The notes under the pieces: model-generated
Seen by the model: the letters and a program-made list of their open reading frames with translations, nothing else
The model's database searches: none
Told to the model about the DNA's origin: nothing
In this document: one piece after another, positions 46,301-55,300 of the stretch
Position numbering within the stretch: the first letter of the stretch is position 1
How the letters are laid out: each line of letters starts with the position of its first letter
Position numbers and translations under genes: made by a program
Origin: Fragum whitleyi
Taxonomy: Eukaryota > Mollusca > Bivalvia > Cardiida > Cardiidae
DNA length: 64,000 nt
Direction: 5' to 3'
Assembly (NCBI GenBank): GCA_948146395.1
Contig: OX411544.1
Coordinates: 59,387,642 to 59,451,641 of the forward strand

Positions 46301-49300
46301 ATTTGTGCAGGATGTGTTTGTAACTAATATTGATGTCATTTGCAGCATTTGCATGAAGTTTCATTATTCTAGGTCGCTTGGTTTTTGAGTTAAGAGTCCA
46401 GAAATGAAAATTGAATAAAAATTGACTGTGACCTTGACCTTTGACCTATATGACCCCAAAACAAAAGGGCACTTACTTGGATCATAAGCAACATTTGCTT
46501 AAAGTTTCATGCATGTAGGTCACTTGGTTCTTGAGTTAGAGTCTGGAAACGAAAATTGAACCAAAATTTACTGTGACCTTGATCTTTGACCTATGTAACC
46601 CAAAAACAATAGGACACTTCCTTGGGTCATAAGGAACATTTGTATAAAGTTTCATGATTGAAGTTCACTTGGTTCTTGACTTAGAGTCCGGAAACGAAAA
46701 TTGAACAAAGGCTGACTGTGACCTTGACCTTTGACCTTTATGACCCAAAAACAACAGGGCACTTTCTTGGGTCATAAGGAACATTTGTATTAAGTTTCAT
46801 GATTGTATAAATTGCACGCGATAAGGTTAACATTTACACGGTTGTATCGATATTTTCTATAGGTACAGCAGGTTACTTATCGAATATGTTAACCTCATTT
46901 ACAGAACCTGATATAATATATTTGAAATACCGTATCGTATGTAAATGACTGCGATGGCTCAGTGGATACGCATGCTAGACTATTGACTGATTGTTACCAA
47001 AACGCTCCCGGTTCGTATCCTGTCAGCGTCAGATGGTTTTTTTTTTTTGAGAAAATTATGTTTTTTACATCATCAAATACACGCAGATCAATTTCTTTTC
47101 TATGTGTTGCGTTATTTTAGATATGTATCATATGATTAAATATACAGGATTATACCGTTCGGAGAAAGCTTTATCGATTTTATGCGACAAAATATCGATT
47201 TATGAAACAATCGCCTTTGGTCTACAATTGTTTTGGTTATTGCATTCCATTCATAAGAGTGAAATCTTTTTAATTTTGAATCGTCGATTAGTCAAATCGC
47301 AGTTTCAGGCTTTATCTAAGCTGGCCTTTATATTCATCCCCACGGCGAAGTAAATATAGCATATATCTTTTCAATCCAAAGAATACAAATAACCTTTGAA
47401 GCAGTTTCAAAATTAGCACAACATTTAATTAATTTACAAAAAAAAATTGTCATTAAATGTATAAATTTAAAAAAGATATTTTTTATGTCGCAATGCAGAA
47501 TCGAACTCGGTCCGCTTGGTCAAAATTCTGTCGTCCTTATCCACTCGACTACGCCACTCGGATAAACTACTGCATGTTTTTTCAGTATAATTAAGACAGT
47601 CAATTGACATGAACACTGTTTTCAATAACATGGATTGATCCAGTGTTTATATACAATATCGCGGTTATCGCGTGAGCATAATAGGTCATTTAGTTCTTGA
47701 GTTAGAGTCTGGAAACGAAAAGGTCGACGGATGGATGGACGGACGGTTGGATGAACGGACAGACAGACATGGCAAAACCAATATAACCCCCCCCCCTCTA
47801 CTTCGTAGGTGAGGGGTATAATAAAGGATTTATGGATGTGAGAAATACCAGGAAATTGAATTCATTGTAAGGTGCTACACTGGCCTCAATATGACTAAAA
47901 AACTTTTGAAAGCAGCATTTAACCCATTCATTCAAACAATCTGATTGTAGGATCAATTTCTCTCAACATGCAGGTGTTACAGGCTAATTTAAGCTGCTGG
48001 AATGCAAGTAATCAAAGTTTGTAAGTGCAATGTGAAATAAGTGATCAACGCCAATTTTAAATATGTAATGATAATGCTTGCCTTTTTGTTTTAAAAGAGC
48101 TGAAGTCAAATGCAAAAAGAAAACATAGTATCGAGTAATTATAATTGTAATTAATGACTCAAGAGCCTATACTTGATTTTCAGAGGTACGGATCATAGGG
48201 GGTAAAGCCAGTCTAAAATCTTTATTTCTCATTCAAACCCTATGTTGTTGATACTCATTTGAATTGTCTTGACAAGACAATTCTAATGAGTGTCCACAAC
48301 ATAGGATTTGTGAAAGTCTAGTTCAAATAATTTGATTTGAAATCTAGAATACCTTCCCTCTATCTGTACCTCTGAGTTTACAGATATGTCTCAATGTCTG
48401 TTCGGAAAAGATGAGGATGGAATAAGGATGAGGCTTAAAGTACTTCTTCAATTGGATAAAATCTGTAAACTAACTTTTTCTCCGTATATGGAAAGCAATC
48501 AATCTCAACACGTCAAACCAGCGTAATAAACGATATTCCCGAGAAATAACAGGGTTATCGGCTTCCTTTTTTCGTCTGCCAAATTCAATTGCTTCGATCT
48601 CATAGTACATTTATATGACCTGCTTTCCACATTGATGGTTGCATGAGTTCGACGAACATGGATGGTGCTACTCTTGAGATTTTTTTCGAGAATTTTATTA
48701 AGATATTGTTTATCTCGATAAAAGACATGTATTGCAAGGTTTTTATCAATACAGGAAATAATATTAAGAAAAAAAGTATCTTTAAAGTTTTAGTGATTGA
48801 TTTTTTGAAAACCTGTTGGAAAAAATGCCATAAGTATCTATATATGTATAGGTATAATTGTACAAGCATGAATGTGACCTTTTATAGTTCTTGGATTATA
48901 ATATCTAAATGAATTTTTACTCGCTCAAAGGACCCTTTATAGATGTACAAGTTAAAATGAGTGATCAAAGGTCAATTTTGTCTATGTTTTGTATAGACAA
49001 AATTGACCTTTCATCACTCTCTTTAACTTACCCATCTAAAGATGCAAAATCAATATACATGTATATTTAAGATGTAAAGTCAAGGTCACTTTCAAGGTCA
49101 CCACTTAATCCTATAGAAATTGTAACTAGTGAGTGATCAAGGTCACTTTCGTCTATGCACTGTATGGACAAAATTGACCTTTGATCGCTCAATTAAACTT
49201 GCCAATCTATAGCTCGAAACCAATATACAGTAAAGATGCAAAGTTAAGGTCATTTTAAAAGGTCAGCAGAGAACCCTATAATTGCATGATCATTACGGCC

Positions 49301-52300
49301 TTACATTATTACCGTGTGGAAATATTCCAAATCTATATTCCGCCCACGCCGTATTCCAGAAACTGTGAAAATTGTAAATTGTGTTTGGCAAGTCCACTGA
49401 TATTGACCTAGCAAACCAGTAGGAAAAAATATCCTTTACCAAATCAAATATTGTCATTATATTTCTTTTCTCAGCGTTGCTTGGGCTTGGTAATTACATG
49501 TCTATCACCTATGCCTAGTTGTAGACCATTTTAAGGGTTTAACACAATGGCATTCTATTTTGTCTCTAAAAGTCCGGAAGATCAGCAATGCATTGTTGTC
49601 CATCATAAATGGACTATTTCACTTCTTACAACATACCATAAAAATTCTAAGAGCCCCAATGCTCTAATTAGTTTGGAGGTTGAAATAGTGATTCTGCAAA
49701 TTTTTGAAGCATATAATAATTAAAGGCCAATATTCACAAAATCAAGGTCACTTAAAATTCAACAGAGGTTCTATGTACCTTTGTCCCAATCAAGAATTAA
49801 AATTTTACGCGGATAATTTTTCGCCATTTTTTCACTGTCTTGAACAAATATCTATGGCTCAATGTGAAAGAGTTGTAACTGCCTATATGTTTATAGGCAG
49901 TTACAACTGTTTTCCACTGAGCCATCTCTATGAAGCGGCACTAAGCCTCTAATAAAACCCATCCCTTTCTAATTGAAATTCAATGATAATAATAATTATT
50001 ATAGAATCCCTGGTGTCTATAAGAGCTTTTACGGTATGGTAAATTTGCTGTTCAGAGTGGTTACGTCAGAAAGAAATAAAGAGACTTTATCTATGTGAAA
50101 GTTATTTTGTTTTATCGACAATTTAAGTAGAAATTGAAATGTCAGCTGTAACTTTGAATTCAGATCAGTCCTTAATTAATTTAGAGGTCTGGTAATGGGT
50201 TTGAATTTGGTCGGTTGTTAACCCTTTACCTCCCACTGGGTCCTAATTTCTTCTTTCGATAGAAGAACCAAAATTTTTTGCTCGACATAATGTATTTTGA
50301 CGAGTAAAGCCTGGCAATAATAATATATTATGGGAAAAACAGTTGGTTCCGTAAATATTCCCGGGTTCATGGATATGTTATTAGGTTGATTCCTGTTAAT
50401 GTATACACAAAGACATGCCAAAAAAACACGGTTCCATGAAGGTGAACGAGTTTTTTGTACCCTAGCAATTAAAAAGTGCTAGCAATTGAAAAGTGCAAGA
50501 ACCATCTTGATTTCTGTTTAGAGAAATGTATTTAAATTCTATCAATTTAAGATTAGACAGGCCAAGCAAAGATTGTGTTTTCATAATGCGTCTTGCATTA
50601 TCTCATTGCTATACTTACAAAAAGTGTCTTGTTCATCGAGACATAATCATTGAATTTTAAATCAGGGGCCAGTTTCATCAAAACATTTAGGACATATTTT
50701 TGACCTACTGATGACTTGCGAAACAATGACAACAACAATCATGTTACTGATTGTATTGATTGATATGTGATACATGATTTTTGTCCTAAATTTGTGGTGA
50801 CTCATCGGTAAGACAAAAATGCGTCTTAAATGAGTTGGTGAACTGGCCCCTGGATTTCCTATTCAATGTTAAAAAAATCAGAATGAATGTGAAACAGCAT
50901 AAGATCATCCAAGGTCAAAGTCTATTCGGATAAGCTCTAGCTGTTGTGACTAATCTAAGATTTACCTAAAAATCGCTGTAAATCACGTCAACTGGTCAGT
51001 CAGGGGGTCACCTTGTGTTGATTGTATAAAGACTTGTTTGTGTGCCTTATCAGTGATATATCAGTAAGATATAGGGGCATGTTGTGTTGAATGTGGCATC
51101 TGGACCATCTTGTAACCCCTTACCTGCAGAGCTGGACACTGAATAAATATTTTGGAAAAAAAACAACTTCCATAAACCCTGTTTTGTTGGTACTCATTGG
51201 AATTGTCTCTTCAAGACGATTTTAATGAGTACCCACAATATAGGGTTGTGAGGAGGAATAAGGATTTGAGACTGCAGTTCAACTTCCCCCCACCTTATAA
51301 CGAAGATATTCACTAAGATGTCAGGAAAAACAAGACATGATTCTGTTAAATAGGCATCTGGAATATATTGTCTGCGTGTTGGTTAGAGAGGTGTAATGAA
51401 TGAAAATTTGAATTTTTCAATAATACTAGTTATCACTTACCAAGTGCTGTTGGTACTCATTGAAATTGTCTTATCAAGACAATTCAATTGAGTACTCACA
51501 ACATTGCAGGGATCTGTTGAGAATTATTGGTTTAAGGTTCATGTAAAGTATTGAGACCTAATTTTAAGGGCACTTCATTAGCCAAGAAAAAGCAGTGTGT
51601 CCAGGTACTGAAAACGGCTTTATATTGGCGGTGTCCACATTTGGCGGTTTTTCAGTTTCGATTTATTGGCGGTGATTAATTTTGGCGCATCTTACATGCA
51701 CCGCCAAATAAAACGTCTTATCTATTTTTCATTTCTCGTCGTTTTAAACCTCAAAAGTATAAGAAAGCCAATTTTCAACAGTAATGTCATTTTTTTACAA
51801 ACTAAACAATAGTTTGTTTTCACACCTCTCATAAGAGTAATAATTCGTGTACCAGTTTTTCACACATTTTCTCCTTGATTTTCGTTACAATACTTAAACC
51901 AACTTTAATCTGAAATTTTGGAATTAATTTTATTAGACATTTACGAACATTGTCAGCCGATTTTCTTATTCCAATGCGATAAGAAAAGTCTTAATATCTT
52001 TGAAATAAAGTTAATCAATATAACCTTAAAAGTACATCGCGCAAGATAACATTTTCCTTACGGTAAATGAATTTTTCATTTCACAATGGCAAATATTGGC
52101 GGTGGATTAATTTTGGCGCATCTAAGCTCGACCGCCAATATAGCCAAAATAAAACCACCGCCAAAATTACCCCGTTTACAGTATATTATATATCAAAATA
52201 AAGCTATTCATGAGCACAAGCAGTTAAGCAACATAAGACCGCCATAGCTATAGCGGTATAAGCAAAACATTGTGGAAAAGGGTCATTTTTACAGAACAAG

Positions 52301-55300
52301 CAACTGCATGACAGTTGGATAAAATTGCCTCATATTTTGACAAAAATTGACAATTTGTTTCGAAACAAAATATAATTCTACAGAATAAGGAAAAAAGTGA
52401 GAGAAAAGAAATCAAAGATGAGAATTGCTTTCCTAGAACTTCAAATATTTCCTTGCTGGCTATTTTAATTAGCGGTCAAGAAAAGGAATGAATTTGTTCG
52501 TAAAAACCCGGAGAGATAAGCTAAAAATGTGCTTACCTTGCATCTAAAGATAAAGCACAGTGGAAGGTGGGCATGTGTGAACAGTTTGTATATATTTCAT
52601 GGACATTAAATCCTTCTGCCGATCGGCTAATGTCCTCTCTTCAACATTTTCCCTTCTTTCATTATAATCAATTTATGATTTTGAGGGGTAAGCACAAAAC
52701 TATTGTAAGTGCGCATAGGCACTTAATTAGAATAGTTTTGCACTGACCCTTCTGTTTGAATGTCGTAATTTAAGCTGATCTTGACTTCCCTCCCTTGAAA
52801 GCATACTGAGCAAGGTAATAGTTGCCTGCCTTATTAGTACTATGTTTATTGATTGATTGAATAGAGTTTTACGCCACTTTCAACATTTTTTCAGTTATAT
52901 CGCGGAGGCTGGAGCACCTAACAATGGTTTCCTAGTATTTCTCTCACCAGTACAACCACCACATCCTTTCCTGGCCTCCAGCTGCTATCTCACATAGGTC
53001 TATGATTGTCAATCCATTGGTGAGAGACAAATAGTCGGAAAGAATGAGTGCCGCGGTTGGTAGTACTATAGTACTATGTAAAAGGACCAATGGGGGTTAT
53101 TGCTTAGTTCTGTTTTGTCTTGGGTCATTCAATAAGGTTTTCTATTACAAGCTTAATTGAGTTCCTGGGATTCATTTTGCTGACTCTGTGTTTTCTGAGA
53201 TGGATGAAAATCTATTCATTAGATACTTAAGATGACCAAAGGAAACCCATTAGCTAGCACAGTAAAACTAGATGACATAGTTTAGACTGATGGGACATAT
53301 TATAAGGTCTTGGATTCCTTTGATTTTCACCAATGGTTTTGATTATCGTAGACCTATGTGGGATAGCAGCTGGAAACTAGGAAAGAGTGTAATGGTAATT
53401 GGAGAAAATGCCAGGAATCTATTGTTAGGTGCTCATAATTTTGGCCAATCAATACTTACTTAGCTTCCTTTTAATTTGTTGTACACAAACTCTAAAGGAC
53501 ACACATTTGGAACACAAACCTTTTTATAAGAACATAATTACAGTACTTATACCTTTTATAAGAACATACCTTTGGTACTTTTACTAGTGATGGGCACATT
53601 GATTGATAATCAGTTGGTTTGGGCTTCCGAATGTGATAATTGATTAAGAAATATCATAATCAATTAATCAGCTCCTAACACATAAATGGAAGTCATTATA
53701 TATTGTTTTCGAAACCGACAGAAGTTTGATGGCCCAGTGTGAAACAGTTGTAACTGTCTATATGTTTATAGGCAGTTACAACTGTTTCACGCTGAGCCAT
53801 GAAGTTGGTAGAAAAAAATACAGAAATAGACTTTAGGTTATGATTTTAACTCAACTTTCACATTCTATTCTTCAAAGGAATAGATACTTGGAGTGCTGTA
53901 TTAATGTCTCAGAAAATGATAATACAATCGATCATTAGTTGATTTACTCTTCCATAAAAACCAATTATAGATTGTGATTTGAAACCAATTGCCCAACACT
54001 AGTACTTATACCTTTTGTAAGAAGATACCTTTAGTACTTAAATTTACATTGGGAGGAGAAGAGAAAAAACTTTGATAAAGGGAGCATTAGATTCCCATGA
54101 TTGATTACAGTGTATCTGGTTTGTGTTTAATGGCTAAAAAATCCATTTGGTCAGCAAAGGTCAGAAGTTTGTTTGACTTGTGAATATACAAAAATGTATA
54201 CATTTGGCCAGTGATAATTATGGGTGATTTTAAACATTTCTGGGCTGTCAGCAGTAAGGGCAACTGGATTTTTTCTACCAAGATCTTGGCCTGAGATTAT
54301 TAAACTTTTTTTGTACTCAACTGAGAATTTACTCAAATTTAGAATTTAAACCTGATGTAATAATATAATAAATGTACGAATATAAAGGATAATATTAATA
54401 AGTTGTTATATTATAACAACTTATTAACATTATCTTTTATGTTCATACATTTATTATATTATTACATCAGGTTTAAACCTTTTAATCTCTAGTTGAAATT
54501 TGAGAAAATTCTCAGTTGAGCATGAGAATGAGCATGATAACAGTTTTATAATTAAAGTTGATGTAAGACTGCAGATTGAATAAAAATCTTGATCCACATA
54601 TGGCATTTCTGCTTCACAAACAGGGCTTAATAATAATACAGGTCTAAGTGGAGTGCCAATAAGGTACATTGACGTAGAAAGTACCACAGTTTTTCCCAAT
54701 TCAGTCCGATGTATTGATTGAATAGCACATGAAGGCTCTAGGAAATCGATTTCCAAGGTTATAGCTCTGCTTTATCCCTTAACACCAGGATATTTTTGGG
54801 AGAGAAAAGTTAGGAGAAGCAGTATGTGAAAAAAAGTACTTTTGTACAAAACGGCATTATAAAAGAATATAATCTATTTGCTTATAAAAAGTGGATCATA
54901 AAGTATCCTTGTCTTCTATGGATGTCTCAGTATGAAACAGTTGTACCTGCCTATATGTTTATAGGCAGGTACAACTGTTTCATGCTGAGCCATAGAAATA
55001 TTCCTGAAAATGGATCATATATTTCCCCTTACCGCATGCATACACATTGGAGTCAAGAGGGTTTGGTCTTTGACATGGAAAAAGACTAGCAGGGGCCCAG
55101 TCACCCATTTGAGGCTTTAAGCCCCTAGCTATTTTGGGAAAATGCCTATATCTCTAATGATAAATGTTGAATTTCGGAAGCCTGGGTCCCCAAGTTCAAA
55201 CTGTTAGTTATTGTCCCTATAAGAGGGAATGTATTGCTAATCTAAAATCACTATTGCTCAATGGAGATGATAAAATGGAAATTTTGGTGCGATAAATACC

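Larger units (their letters stand above)
46808..47681. mobile_element. ~875-bp insertion with inverted ends and two tRNA-like modules
   Basis: CACGCGATAA (46815-46824) and its complement (47665-47674) mark inverted ends. The host family R unit resumes exactly afterwards (GGTCATTTAGTTCTTGAG). The interior carries a plus-strand and a minus-strand tRNA-like block facing each other. An 83-codon open frame (47102-47353) lies between them without recognisable homology. Confidence 0.7.

Noticed and set aside
48600..48912. Overlapping 89-codon open frames on both strands
   Set aside because: AT-rich symmetric region; neither frame has recognisable motifs, a splice context or a matching neighbour.
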